Part shown: one piece after another, positions 1-13,750 of the stretch
Numbering within the stretch: position 1 is the stretch's first letter
Layout of the letters: every line of letters starts with the position of its first letter
Source of the DNA: Anoplopoma fimbria
Lineage: Eukaryota; Chordata; Actinopteri; Perciformes; Anoplopomatidae
NCBI RefSeq assembly: GCF_027596085.1
Contig: NC_072460.1
Span: 13,460,326 to 13,524,325, forward strand
Length of the DNA stretch: 64,000 bases
Direction of reading: 5' to 3'
Translations under genes and position numbers: made by a program
Notes under the pieces: generated by a model
Database searches by the model: none
The model's input: only the letters and a program-made list of their open reading frames with translations
Told to the model about the DNA's origin: nothing

Positions 1-978
1 AAAGGAGTTAGTTTGAATGGCACACTTAAATATGTAATAATGAAAGTAAGGTCTCAACATTTACAGTTAAACCAACGGGTATACTGTGTTTTGTAGACAA
101 CCTGTAATAGATCTCCATGATAACCAGTGTACTGTAGGATTTTTCATGCAAACCAAGATATATTGTCTAAAATATCTACATGGAAGTCCAAGTAGATATT
201 AAAAAAGGGTGTGTAATTGTATTAAGGAATTAGTTAATACCAGCTAGTCTTTTAAGATAATAAATCTTAGACAATTGACTTGTAGGCCCATCATTCATTT
301 ATCTCCTGCCCAAGCGGGATGTAGGGACTAAATTGTTGCTGGCGGCCCTTTAGAGGAGTTTGATTTATTTTAACGGTAAATGTTTGAAGTATCTGTATAA
401 CCTTGTAGCTGGTGATTTCTTATGATTCCTTTCTCTGCTAAACCATGGCACACTCACAGCCTATAGTACATTATCTACACATCGCACCCTCTCTGTATAA
501 ATTAACTTTTAATAAGAATATGTGCTTTGTTTTTGTTCTGCTACAATAGACTCAGCTTGTAATCTCACCTATTGTTCCATCCCATATTTCTCTTGGGATG
601 TATGAATTACATAATATTCATGTTTGTATTATTTCACTTACTTGTACTGTGCATATTAATTAAAAAATAATTAAATGTTGGTATATTTTCCTTCACATCC
701 ATCTTTTGTATTTCCCATCTCAGTTAACCGCTGTTTCTCAAGTTGTGGCTAATTGTGTCTTTTAATTATCTTTCTCGTCATACTCTTGTAGTTTGAGCAA
801 GTCAGTTAGTGAACCATTAACAAAGCTGTTCTTCTTATCCAGTCACCTGATGCATTAGTGTTTACATTTCATTTCATGCATCTGAAGAAGAATCTGCTTT
901 GGGCGCTGCTGTACCATCCTAAAGTACCAGTACATATCTAACCATTCTCTTTTTTTGTGCCCTCTGTTTGTTCTGCAG
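1..978 (+). other. Intron sequence of rbms2 upstream of the first visible exon
   Basis: AT-rich sequence without credible coding potential. It ends in a pyrimidine stretch and a CAGCAG acceptor at 976-981. The preceding exon, which carries the start codon, is not in the window. Confidence 0.7.
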
Positions 979-3900
979 CAGACGTATGTGTCCCCCTCCA
1001 ACCATCACATGGCTCCTCCAAGCCCCAACAACAACAACAATAGCAACACCAACACCACCTCCATCAGCAATGGCAGCAGCAGCTTTGGGGGAGAGCAGCT
1101 GAGCAAAACCAACCTGTACATCCGTGGCCTCCATCCAGGAACCACAGACCAGGATCTGGTCAAACTCTGTCAGCCGTAAGTTACTCAAAAACCAATTGCT
1201 CCAAATTCTACATATATGTTCAATAAATCTCTCTTTTGCAGCCCACTGTGCAAATGAACCAGGTTGGAGTTGCAAAGTAGATATAGGTAGAACAGCGTGA
1301 TTGGCAATGGCTGTCAAAATGCTTCGAGGATTGCAGGACTTCCTTACACTTGAAATGCACATAAATGCACCTCAGAAGGTACTTCTGGAGCGAAGAAGAG
1401 GGCCACATTTTCATCCACGAGTTTTTTAAGTCCCATCATTTAGTCGCCGTGTGGAAAAACAAACAATCATTTTGGCAGCAAACTAAGACCTTTCACTTGG
1501 CACAGCTAAGCAGAGACTTTCCAACAACTAGCTACAGAATGTTTAGTCTCCCTCTCTCACGCTTCTCTCAATTCTTTCTGTATGTCTCCTCTTGCTCTTT
1601 CTCAGACTTTTGACCTACACGATTTATTGCTCCTCTGTGCTTTTGTCTTGTAGATTATCATCAAGCAATGAGACTTTGCTATCCTTATTCAAAGTCACAT
1701 TCTGCACTGTAAATAATGCACTATGTTGCTCATCAGTGTGAGTGTGAGTCTTTGAAAACTCTTTTGTGGGCAGCATGAAGTCAGACATCAAACAACAGCA
1801 TTATCTAATCCATCTGATATGTTTGTTAGGCCTTCAGTAGAAGACATCAAAACGAGCAGGGCTGAGATGAATGGCCTGGGTTCACTTAATTGAATTCTGG
1901 AGCCTGGTGATGAGGACCAGAAGAGGGGAGTGAGAGAAAAGGAGGGAAAACGAGAGAGCGGTTGAATAAGGGAGAGAGGGAGGGAGGGGCCTGCTATTTT
2001 ACAGCTGTCTGGAAGATATGGCTCACATGAGGCTGCCCAACCCTACAGGAAACGGCGAGCCCAGGGGAAAGGGAAAGACAAACAAGGGCAATGGCATGAG
2101 GGGGGGTGGATGGAGTTCAGGGTTTGTGTGTTTGGTGGTGTTCTGTGGGGGTAGTTCTCATATTTCTGCTTTTACAGAGCAGATAAAATCACTGCATGAA
2201 ATTTGCCTTTTAGCAGAACACATTAAGGCCAATGTAATTCTCAGTTAAACTGGACTGAGAGAGCATACTGTATCCAATAATAGTTAATAGGGGACATGCT
2301 TGTAGAGGACTATGTAAAACATTAGGAAGACAAGACATGTAGGGAATTTGACCAAGTTGACTCAAGTTTGAACAGCAAATGTGTGCATAGTATCAGGACA
2401 CCACACCCCCAAAGCTCCCCTCCCCCACAGTTTATTGTATGCACGCTCTGAAGTGTACTGTGTAGGGAGCGACGGATGAGAGGATGGGATGGGGGTTGGT
2501 TCTCCATCTCTGGCCCCTGCAGTTGTCTCTCTGGGTGCTTTGCTGCAGCTCCGGTTCTCGCCCTGTACCGTTTCTGGTGGTTGACCATGGATGGACATCA
2601 GGCTGGACTATGCTGTGCTCTCTCTCTCTCTCACACATGGCTGAGTCTCCAGCCCCTCTTTTCGCTCTGCATCAAGTAGTCCAAGACCTCTGAGCGCAAT
2701 TTAATAAACGGGTATCTTAACTGTGTAAGCAAGTAGAGCTCACAGCTTACATGTTAGTCATAATGGGAAGTGATAGACTGACAGAATTGCTGTGTGCCCA
2801 TAGTAATGATGCATATGGAAATATAGGAAGAAATGGTTTTATCTAGTGGCATCTGGTGGCATCATCTGGCTTCAATGCACCATGAAATAATAATGTTATA
2901 TAGGAAGTTAACCAACACTGAGTTCAGTTTGCAGACTATGTGTATAGGATAGATTATTAGAAAATAATACAACGTCTGTCTGCGATTCATTGAATGAAAA
3001 TAATTTATAGAGAACATATCAAAGTGTTTAATGTAGGGTATAAATACACGAGAATGAACATGAACTGGAAATTAGACACTTTTAAAGGCCACTCAGTATA
3101 AATATGTTTCAGTGGATTGACATATTCAACGACAAATAGGAACTGAGTTATACTATGTGAACTTTGACGATCATTTTTTTAGGATCAAACCAATGATTCT
3201 GTGGTCTTCTTGCATTTCTCTGTCTTAAAATTACCTTAAAAGAAACAATTTATTTCCAATTTGAATTTAGATTACAATTTGAGCAGGTCATCAAATAATC
3301 CTTACAAAGAGATTTTTTGGAAAGTGACTCTTTTAGCCTGGATGAAATGTGGCAGTGGTGCAGTGTAACGCTGCCTAGAGAGAAGCTGGTTAGTAGAATG
3401 AGAGTATGGCTGGGAGCCAGCATTGGACAGGACAGCCAAGGAGAGGCATATCAGATTACACTGCATGCACATGCCTGGATAGATGGGAACCGATAGACAC
3501 TCTTCTGCACACAAGCATTTGCCTGAGCCAGGCACTATTCTATGCATACGCAGTATCTATAGCTGGCCAGCTGGATAGATTTTGTATGGATAGTACATTG
3601 TGAATTAATCTGAAATGCAGCAGAGACATTTCTTTTTACCATATTGCCACGCCATGTTGAATTCCCCTTGAGTTACGATCCCTATTGACATCTGTGTTAA
3701 AGCAGGAATGAATAAGATATGGGAATTTAAAGTTCTTTTCACTTTGCAGAAACCCACAGGGTTTGATAAATCTCCAATGTTCGTGAAAAGAATTTTTTAA
3801 TGTTGATGTTATGGCAGATGCAGTAATGCAGTAAGTCTCACATTTCATTTCAAAAACTGTATTTGCCAATTTGATCCTGGTGTCAACCATTGCAGTCAAT

Positions 3901-6397
3901 GGAAATAGAGAATCTGTCATCATCAGTTAAGAAGCAATCAATCTTTGTCAAAACAGATGACAGACACCCCATGTTGTGTAGATGAAATATGCAACTTTGA
4001 ACTGAATTTTTGACACTAGTTTAAAATATGCAACCTTGGTAATTTTTCTAAGTCATAGCGTGAAGTAGAAATTTGAGACCGGGTTCAGGCAAAATGAACG
4101 TGGTAATGCCTTCTCAAGTTCTATGACTCAGAAACGTGTGTCTTGAAGGTTTAACGATAATGGCCCTCCTGTATTTCTCATTTCTCTTCCTCCTTTTAGT
4201 TTTTCATCTTTCTCCTCTTCCTCCTTCTTCTTTCTTAGTGCTTTGCAGCAGCTCTAATGTAATTTATGCCCCACCCCCTCTCTAAAGATTTCCCTACACA
4301 TCATTTATTATCAGATGGTGTAATTGTATTCAGTGTCATTGCACCGAATCTGTCAGGTGAATTATAATTCAGTCATTGTGGAGCACAATCCCTTAGGGTG
4401 TGTTAAGCTTAGAGAGAAACGTCATTGCCTCAGCAATGTCGCAATGCTAATATTAAATGTAAACAAGTCATTATTTTTAGCACAAAGTAGGGGAAAGGAT
4501 GATCCTCGAGTGTAAACCTCACTGTTTTTTTTTCAGATATGGGAAAATTGTATCCACCAAGGCCATCCTGGACAAGACCACCAACAAGTGCAAAGGTGAG
4601 GCGTTTGGTTGAAAGTAACTGTTGAGCAGAAGTTAAAAGATCAGTTCATACAGAGATGACAAACAACCCTCAAAAGTTTTTGAGTCTTTTGCCTTTATGT
4701 TGACATAGTAGTACTAGTATAACTTAAATCACAGACACACTATTTGTAACTTCAGGCATAGTAACAACTAAATTCCCAAGGCCACTGGAAGATACATAGA
4801 TAAGAATCAGAGGTTCTGTAACCTTTTTTACTGACAGCTGTCATAAACAAGTGTCACATTTTGTTTGACTGTAAGAATATTTGTAAGTAACAGGTGAAAA
4901 GTGCCTGATAAAGTATTATTTAAATTGTTCCATGTTTTAATTCATTTTGTTATGACAGTCGGAAAGCCCAAAAGAAATATATAAATTAGGTGCGTTCTTG
5001 AAGAATGTTCTCCCTCTGATAAAGTGATTTATGTTGTTCTTCACTCCTGCCATTTGCCATTGTTCCATTATGATGAGGCCTGAAACTAATGATTATGTTC
5101 TTTATAAATCTGCAGATCATTTTCAGAATGAATCGATCAATTGTTTGGTAGAATTCTTTTATCCCAAAAATTATGAAAAATGGCCATCAGTAGTTCAGTG
5201 GCTTTTTCTGACCACTAGTACAAGATCCTAAGACATTTAATTTACTATCATATCCGACTAAGAAAAGAAAATATTGACATTTGAGAAGCTGGAATTCTTG
5301 AATTTTTTACAATTTTTGCTTGAAAAACTATTGAATAGATGATTGAATTTTCTGTGACTGTTGCATTAATTGAGTAATAATTGCAGCTTTAACCAGGATT
5401 TCAGTAGATGTGAATCTGAAATATAAAATGTGAAATCCATAATATTTGTACATTACTTTATTTTAACCTCCTGCATGGCAGCTAGTAAAGAGGCAAAATA
5501 TATTTCGAGATGCACTCCATACACAGTTTCGGGTCGCCCCTTTCTAGTCCACAAACCTCTATAAGCTGATGTCCTCACTGAATAATGTGTCCAAAAACAA
5601 CTTCTTGTCAGTTGATGATATCTTCACTGGATTTCAACAACGAAGAGGTGAAAATAACGTCAGCATGACACTAAATAATTTATCTTCTCTTTGAATGCCT
5701 AATAGGTAGGTATTGTCTGATATTATATATGGGCAATATTGTATAACTCTACATGTGTCCTTTATGGAGAAACACAGTCATAACCCAACTGGCTGTCTCT
5801 TCAGATTCAAACACTAATACTACTATGAGAGCTTCATGAGATCAAATTCCACACCTGTGTCCATAGAGTCCTGTTGTATGCATATCTTATTGTCAGAACG
5901 TGTAGCTTATGTCTTGCTGTATATCTTTTCCCCTGCAGGCTATGGCTTTGTTGACTTTGACAGTCCGTCCTCAGCTCAGAAGGCAGTGACAGCACTGAAG
6001 GCGGGTGGAGTGCAGGCTCAGATGGCCAAGGTAAGAAGCCCACTTGAGATGTCAATATTCAGTGTTTTTATTACATATGACTTGGTGTCCGCTTTAATCA
6101 AATTGTCTGGCAGAGTTAAATTCTCAGCATATTGGAACAAAACAACCTTTCAGGCATTTTAACAGTGACTCAGCTAAAAGTTGAATGATGAATTATTAAT
6201 TACAAATTAAATGTTGAATTATTAACCTTGCAGCAGAAAGGTTGTTCCTATGCCTTATCTGCTTCTTAATAATATATTCTTTAAAGCTGACACATGCTCT
6301 TTCTCTATCCTCCTCTCTCCCCATGTTTTTTTGTCCCCATGTTTTCATGTTGTTATATAAGCCACGGTTCAGGAATATAAGCCAATTAAGTCTCAGC

Positions 6398-6432
<35 letters not shown>

Positions 6433-6741
6433 TGTGCGTGCTCTGGGCGTATGCTTAAATCAGTGTATTTATGGGTATTAATGCACTGTAGAATACGTGT
6501 TTGGACAAACAAGAGTGCATAGAAGCATGCAGGTACAAGTGTGTACATGTGTGCATAATGTGTGTGTGTGTGTGTGTGTGTTGTGCTTCATAGTGATGGC
6601 GGTGTTGAGGGAGTGTGTCCCAGGGTCTGCTCTCTGAGCTCCCTGTACAAAGGCCCTGTCTGTTCTCCCTGGTGGCATCTGACTCAGTGTCTGAGCAGCT
6701 CCCCAGTCAGCAGGGCCCTGTGGCCAGCCACCCGCCCTGTC

Positions 6742-6777
<36 letters not shown>

Positions 6778-9700
6778 TGCACTACACCAGCCTTGCCCTT
6801 ACCGGATTATGACACACACACACAGACACACACAGACACACAAGCCACGCACACCACCAGCACCCTGGGAAAGCTGATCTCTCGGTAAGCTGGATCACTG
6901 ACACTCATACAGCTCCACGCTCACAGAATAACTCGATTCCACTCGCCCCTCCACTCCGGGTCTCTCTCTCTGACTCATTCTGACTCATTCGCAGTTGAAA
7001 TCCGCAGCAGGTCTCCTCTGCTCGCTCCCATGGGTCCGAGCTTCATCTCTAGTTCGCACTGCTGTGGAGGAGGAAGAGGAGGAGGGAGGTTAGGGAGATA
7101 TCACCTTCACCACAGGTCACAGCGATTACACATGCATTATTCATGGGATGGAAATGAATTCGCACTGCATTTACAGGTTTTTAATCGCATCTGCACTCTG
7201 AGATAATGAATATGCATAATGGTTAGAGGGTGATACAGATTGGTTATCTTACAAGATGCTGTTGGTCAAATTAGATTTGTTTGAGAGGAGGCAAAAACAA
7301 AGAAAACAAGACGTCTACTAAATAGTTAGAAAGCATAAAATGAACCTGTGGAACTTTAAGAGTTTCTTTCAGGTTGGTAACTAAAATTTCAAATTCAGAT
7401 TGCGAAAAAACGGTATAATTTGTCTTATATATGCGAGCCAGCAGAGCCGTCCTCTGCACCTGCATTCAAGGTCGGGAACACCACATGGATATAACTGCTT
7501 GAATGCAAACGACATATTATTAGCATGACCTAGGAAACAGGATGATAATGTTTGCATTGGGACAGTGATAGCACAATGCTGTAGATGTTCTTCAGATCAT
7601 TTACAAAGGTCTTTGTCCAAATTGTCTCTGCCGTGATTCTGCACAGAGCTAGAGCACGTAATCATTTCAGATCATCCATGAATGGAGAGCCTTTTTAAAT
7701 GTAATTAGGCTTTGATATCACCTTACCTAGATCCTGAGCTTCCATCCTCCGAAGAGTCCAGTCTCACACAATGGGCCTGTCTTCTACCCTTTTGGTGATA
7801 ACGTATATGTGATGGTATATGAGAGAGGAGCGCGAAGAAAGAAAGGAGCGAGTTGAATGAAGAAAAGTAGAAGAGACAGAAATAGAGAGTCAGAATGAGA
7901 AGAGAAATTAAGTTGAAGTCCAGCCAGAATACTACCTCATCATCTCTGAATATTTCTTTTCTCCTTTGACCTCATCCATGCAGCTCACGCCAAAATGAAA
8001 TCCATCCTTAGCGTCAAACCCTCTTACCTCTCTCAGACTGTATAATGTACTGCACCTGCTGCATTTCCAAATATCAGACACCTTACACACTTCCTGTCCA
8101 AAGGTTGCGTGATCCTCCCGTACTTTTGCTGGCAGCTTTTGAGTGTCTCTTGATTTTTGGAGGACTCCTGACATGATAATGCAGTTGTGATTGAAGAAAA
8201 AACAAAGAGCTTCGTCTGCTCAACATTTTCAATAATCCTCTCGTGGCTTCTCACCGTTCAGCAACAGGAGCAGGACCCCACCAACTTATACATCTCCAAC
8301 CTACCAATGTCCATGGATGAGCAGGAGCTGGAGAACATGCTGAAGCCTTTCAGCCAGGCCATTCCACTCGCATCCTCCGTGACGCCAACGGAACCAGCCG
8401 AGGAGTGGGCTTTGCCAGGTATAAGCTTTGATTATTATTTGAGTTTTTAGTTACTCGTATTAGGGTAACAGGCGAAAAAATGATTAGTGATGGTGTAGAA
8501 AATATCCAGTTACTCAAATTTCAGTATTAATCATGGTGTGAGAGCCCTCTGGTGGCCAGCGCAGGTAGAAAATACACCTTAACTGTAATTATTAACACAA
8601 AGCATGATACCTTGTAGCCTGCTACAGTGATTGTTTTTAATAAACATCTAGCATGAAATTTTCCTAGGATGGAGTCAACCGAGAAATGTGAAGCCATCAT
8701 CCAACATTTCAACGGAAAATATATCAAGACTCCACCTGGAGTTCCGGGTGAGGTTAATAAGATGGCATCTTGTTTGATTATCTGTTGAGGAAAATAAACT
8801 CATCCAAAGAATATTACATTTCTAATACTAACTATGTATTTACATTTAAAGTAATACTTTCTTACTGGTCCACTGAGTATATATTTCCATACTGTTCTAG
8901 TGCCGCCAGAGCCCCTGTTGTGTAAATTTGCTGATGGAGGCCAAAAAAAGCGTCAGAGCCTAGGAAAATATCTGCAGAACGGCCGGCCCTGGACGAGAGA
9001 TGGAGAGAGTGTGAGTTTATTTGTGTCCAATTTACTTCTGTAAAAACTTTATTCATAGCTTTATTATGCAACATTGCCTGTGATCAGCCTCATAATGACA
9101 CAGTCCTTTGTCTTTTTTTCTCCAGGGAGGAATGACCCTTACCTATGACCCCACCACAGCCTTACAGAATGGGTCAGTACTACCTCTCTAACAAAGCCTT
9201 TGTATAGCCAGAGGGAGTGTGATCATTTCATGGTCTGATGACTAATACATTTGTGTTTCTCTTTTCTGTAGGTTTTACTCCTCTCCCTACAGCATCGGCC
9301 CAAACCGCATGATGGGGCCGACCTCCCTCTCCCCGTACATGCATTCACCTATGTCTACCTACCAGGTAGTTCAGACCCTCAGAGCTTTGGTGTTAGGTAG
9401 TTAAGATGCTAAACTGTGACAGACTGGAGTTCAATCAAGCGCAGGCCTGCTGTCCCACATCTATAAAATGTGATACATTAGTTGCAAAATGTTTTAAATC
9501 TAAAAATAAAATTGCTAAATGAATGACTCATCTATTTATTGTATGTTATCTCCTAAAATATGTGTGTCTTTCCTGATCATGCAGGTACACAACCCATCCT
9601 GGTTACATCATCAGTCATACATAATGCCGCCCACAGTGAGTAACTTTATTCTTAAAGCAGTCGGCCCTTCTTCCTGTTTTTGTTGCAGGAGAGGCTTTTC

Positions 9701-10504
9701 TCTTTTTAGTCTGCGTCACATTCTGTCTGGCTGACTAACAGTCTTTTATTTTATTTTTACAGGGAGCAGTCCTGACGCCAGGAATGGACCACACCATGTC
9801 CATCCAGCCGACCTCCATGATGGGGCCCCTGGCCCAGCAGCTCAGCCACCTCTCCATGGGCAGCAGTGGCACAGTCAGTAGAGAGCAGGATATTTAGCAT
9901 TCAGCTATGATTGATGTTTAGCAGCTAAAGATGAACAAGGCAATATGACCTGTCTGTGATTGGGTAATGTAAGAAGATACAAAGTGAGAGAGAGTTTATT
10001 CACTGCTCTTAAGGATATGTCGAATCATATTTTGGAGATAACTAGACTTTTATTTGGGCAAATTGGGTAAATCAACAGAGTAAGAAGATTCGTATGGGAT
10101 CTTCTTCTTCAGTTGCAGATCCCCTTTGTAACTTAGGCTGATAACGACAGATGTAATTTCACATCTACATCTTGTATAGTGCAGCTTTATGTAAAGTTTT
10201 ATTACTAATGTAGCTGTCATGTCTAATGCACGTATCATCTCCACTCTCCTGCAGTACATGCCTGCAAACACATCTATGCAGGGGACCTACATCCCCCAGT
10301 ACACCCAAGTGCCTTCCACCAACATGTCAGTTGAGGTAAAGTCCTCTGTTTTCTCTCACTAGAGCAGTTTAAAAGTTACGTGAATCAAACACTCATGGAC
10401 TCAATCTTTTTTTGCCTCCCTCTCAGGAAAGTGCCGTCCAACCACCTGTTGCCATAGAGACACCCACAGAACACACAACCTACACCTACCAGCATAACAA
10501 GTGA
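979..10504 (+). CDS. rbms2: RNA-binding motif single-stranded-interacting protein 2 (rbms2), 5'-partial, with an internal frameshift
   Basis: Binds single-stranded DNA and A/U-rich RNA; the RBMS family acts in mRNA stability and transcription. Twelve exons are visible: 979-1175, 4537-4595, 5939-6030, 8262-8418, 8668-8747, 8901-9010, 9126-9172, 9272-9365, 9585-9635, 9763-9873, 10255-10335, 10427-10504 (TGA). RRM1 spans exons 1-3 (RNP2 LYIRGL, RNP1 KGYGFVDF). RRM2 spans exons 4-6 (RNP2 LYISNL, RNP1 RGVGFARM). The C-terminal half matches RBMS proteins: [27 protein letters not shown] and the final residues QHNK. The [10 protein letters not shown] and GMDH stretches resemble RBMS2 more than RBMS1. 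An Asn-rich stretch precedes RRM1. The start codon exon lies upstream of the window. Exon 8262-8418 lacks one base near 8361-8365; as read, the shifted frame stops at TAG 8961-8963. All other phases agree, so a sequence error is plausible. RBMS identity is near certain; the RBMS2 paralogue call also rests on the 12q13-type neighbours. Confidence 0.87.
1176..4536 (+). other. rbms2 intron (3.4 kb)
   Basis: Donor CC|GTAAGT at 1176; acceptor TTTTTTTTTCAG ending at 4536. The intron holds only short, out-of-context ORFs and a purine-rich patch near 1910-1990. I see no exon, RNA gene or clear transposon in it. Confidence 0.7.
4596..5938 (+). other. rbms2 intron (1.3 kb)
   Basis: AT-rich intron between the two exons that complete RRM1. 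Donor GTGAGG at 4596; acceptor CCCCTGCAG ending at 5938. Nothing else is recognised. Confidence 0.7.
6031..8261 (+). other. rbms2 intron (2.2 kb) with three dinucleotide repeats
   Basis: This intron separates RRM1 from RRM2. It carries (TG)n at 6399-6431, (TG)n at 6560-6581 and (CA)n at 6743-6773. Poly-Cys/Val and His/Thr reading frames here are repeat artefacts. Acceptor is ACCGTTCAG ending at 8261. Confidence 0.7.
8542..8562 (-). promoter_or_regulatory. Strong CTCF-like motif in an rbms2 intron
   Basis: The - strand reads GCGCTGGCCACCAGAGGGCT. Its core CCACCAGAGGGC is a near-perfect match to the vertebrate CTCF core (CCASYAGRKGGC). It lies 120 bp downstream of rbms2 exon 8262-8418. Confidence 0.5.
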
Positions 10505-13500
10505 AGAGGTGGGTTGTGGTTATTGCTAGTGTCTGCGTGTTGTTGTTGTTGTTTTCTGAATGTCATACTTCTAGTACTACAAATGCAACATCATCATACA
10601 TCACCTTAGGAGGAAATGGTGCAGGAGTAGCTCTTGTTTCTAATTAGCTGGTCTTGTCACCTTCTGTCAGATCTTCCTCTGGACCTGAAGTGCAGAAACT
10701 CGGCACAGCGACTGTGCTCGTAAGGCACCGGACACTCGGGAGGAACATGGACTGTTACACAGAAAGGACAAAAAAAAAGATATTTTCTACAAACTCATAT
10801 TTTGAAATAAACTCTTTTACTCCAACAACCAAGGCTGGAGGATGGCAGGCAATGAGACATGGAAGAACATAACACGGAGCATCTATTTTTGATTTTTGAT
10901 AACAGTCAACAAGTCAAATAAGTCACACACAGACACACACTACATATGTTTAAAGGTTTTTTTTTTACACATCATTCATATTATTTTCTAATACTACTCC
11001 GGGGCGCTAGATTGAAACCAGGAAAAAATATTTCAACACCATGTTTTATTTTGAGTCATGTTTTGTTTTCACCTTTTTGGTAAGAGACGCTGATTTTACT
11101 TTTTTGACTGATACTTTCAGGCTTTAAACCTGCCGTTTTGTATATAATATTTTGTTTTTGTGTGTTTCTAGCTTCATGTGTCCTAGTTTGATTGATTGGT
11201 GCAAATATTTGAATACAGGACTCGAAAGGCTAAAAGAAAAAGCAAAAACATTCAAAAAGCTGACGACTCATATTTAAAACAGATATGGTGCCACTTGGAT
11301 TAGCGTCTCTCGAAGTGGCAGCAAATTTATCAGGTATGAATCCTACCTGAAGCTGTAACGCTTCTTTTTGGCACTTGACTCTCAAATTATTTATAGTTCC
11401 AACAATCTCGACCTAGCTTCAGACAATCAGAAGATAACAAAGAAGAGAACATTTAGAGATGGTTTAAGAGAAGACGTACTTTAAAAGAGCTAAATAGATT
11501 TAAAGCATTCCAGAGATTATTATCAGAAAGTTCTAACTATCGGTTCACGTTGAGCTGCTCCACTTGATGAAATCCAAAGTTGCTTAACAGGGATCACATC
11601 TCACACAGAGCTGCCTGTAAATAAGAGTTTTAAATGTATTTAGGCTTTCTTTTGATTTCCTTTTCTCAGTGTAGTAATGCTTCAGTTGTTTTAATAACAA
11701 TATTATACCAAATTGTCTGAACGTAACAATGTATGCATTGCTCTGTTTTCTGGTTTTCCCTTATGACTTTTTAATAACAGGGGAAGCTGAATCTCCAAAG
11801 CAGCCCAAAACAAATTTTCTGAAGCGATAATTAGATGTTGTTGTTAGAGTATGAAGTTGTTATTACATAGACATTGAGATCAACTGGTAAAGCATGGCTC
11901 TGTCCTGTTATATCTTCAGAAAACACTATCAAGGTCTATTATGGATTATTATGGCCAGTACACAGATGCTTTAATACTGACCATTATTGTGTTTGCATCT
12001 ACTTCTGTATTTCTGTTTTTCACCCTCATGTTTTTTTTACATTTCTTATTTAAAGGTTTTATTAGGTTTTTTTTTCCTTCGGTTTACTACTTTTAAAATT
12101 GATTCTGTTTTTCAAAGATGTTTTGTTTTTATTTTTGATAATGTGTTGTGTGCCTCAAATAGTGAGAAATAGATGTTTGCAACAGTTTTTTGAAATAGTG
12201 ATTTGTTTGTATGTTTTCATACTTCTCTAGTTCTGGTTTCAGTGTTGATGTCAAAGAGGCTTTAATGTTTTTGTTTAGCTTTTTTTTTTTTTTTTTTTAC
12301 AGACATTTCAGTTCTGTTTGTGTCACAAATGTTGGCACTTTGCGAACATGACTCCTGATCACGGATGAATTATGTATGCTAGGTTCAGATGCATTGTTAC
12401 AGTGTTGTGCCCCAAACAGTTGGGAACAACGTAAGATACATTTATATGTTCAAACCTTAACTTACCTCATCCTGCCAGAGAAATGTAGATTCAGTTTGTG
12501 CACAAGGTTCACAGGCAATAACCAACTTCAGTAGGTCTCATGGCCGTTCACAGCTGGTACTGTGTCAAAATCCTTTAACTCTTCCGTCCAATACTCGGAA
12601 AACACGTCCAAGGTCTGACGATCTATGCAATTAATTTATTATCCTTATAAATGCAATACTACAGATATCCAAGAGACACCTCACATCATGGCAATGGATC
12701 ACCTCACAATGTCGTTGCATTCTAGCTTTCTCTTTCATTATACATTTGTTGACACTTGTTTGTTTTCTGACTGACACATTCATCTTTGGTTCATTGATTG
12801 TTAGTAAAATTGCTGCATTAAAAGGGAACTATTTCAAACCAAAACGTAGTTGTTAATAAGTCTGTAAAAATGTGTCAGCTGTGCTTTGTGAATGAAGGCG
12901 GGTGTGGCCACTCGACTACCTAGCTTTTATTTTACATGGACACCATAGGTTTGTATTAGATGTAATTCAGCTTTCCATGCAGTTGCAGTTGTTATGTTCT
13001 GGTTATATGTTGTGTTTCCTGTCGGGTCCTGTTTGTTAACTTGCTTTCATGCTGAGTAATTCATACGGTTTTATTTCCAAGAGAAAATTAAACTTCACAG
13101 AAATGCCTTAGATTTCGCTGAAAGGGACGGTGAAGTGTTACTCGGACTTGTTTGGCTTGTTTTCTTTGTTCACGCACTGCTAATGTTGATGTCAACTCAA
13201 GCTGCTCTGAACATAGATCTATGAGGCATATACATCTTTAAATGGCTATTTTTTGTTCCATTGTTTCTATCCAAAACATTGAAGAAAACTGAATGGTGGC
13301 TTATTGAGTCTAAATATTGCTGCTAATGTTGGATTGAGTATTTAGAAATATTTTAGCTGAAGGTCATTGGATACATCAAGTCACATATGGGATCAGTTCT
13401 TAACTCATGTTCAGAGAGGTCTGTGCAGGATTCTGCTTTGTGCATCAAACAACCTCCTTCAGTAAATGTTTGTCTGTCTGTGCCATGATGCAGGTCTTTG

Positions 13501-13750
13501 TCATTTTCATAGAAAAAAAAATCTACAGCTATTAAACTTTTACCTTGGTTTGATTTGGAAATTGCCATTTAAAAAAAAAAAAGGAATTCACTGTGGCGCG
13601 TTTGCTTTATGTTACACAAGGGACCATTTGCAGGTTTTGTATCTTGTAAAACAGATAATGCACTTCAAATAAGCCAATACACATCCAGGTTCTCTCATGT
13701 TTATCAAACCAAGTTGATTTTGAGGTAATACACAAATAACAGTCAAAAAA
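10505..13750 (+). other. rbms2 3'UTR and downstream sequence
   Basis: AT-rich, U-tract-rich sequence after the rbms2 stop, typical of a long vertebrate 3'UTR. A first AATAAA lies at 10806-10811, about 300 nt past the stop. Further ATTAAA-type signals occur near 12815 and 13086, so alternative polyadenylation is possible. The true end cannot be fixed from sequence alone. Confidence 0.5.

Noticed and set aside
955..978. ATG upstream of the first rbms2 exon that would start a 74-aa protein
   Set aside because: These codons read through a polypyrimidine tract and the CTGCAG acceptor, so they are intron. RBMS proteins need an upstream exon for their start.
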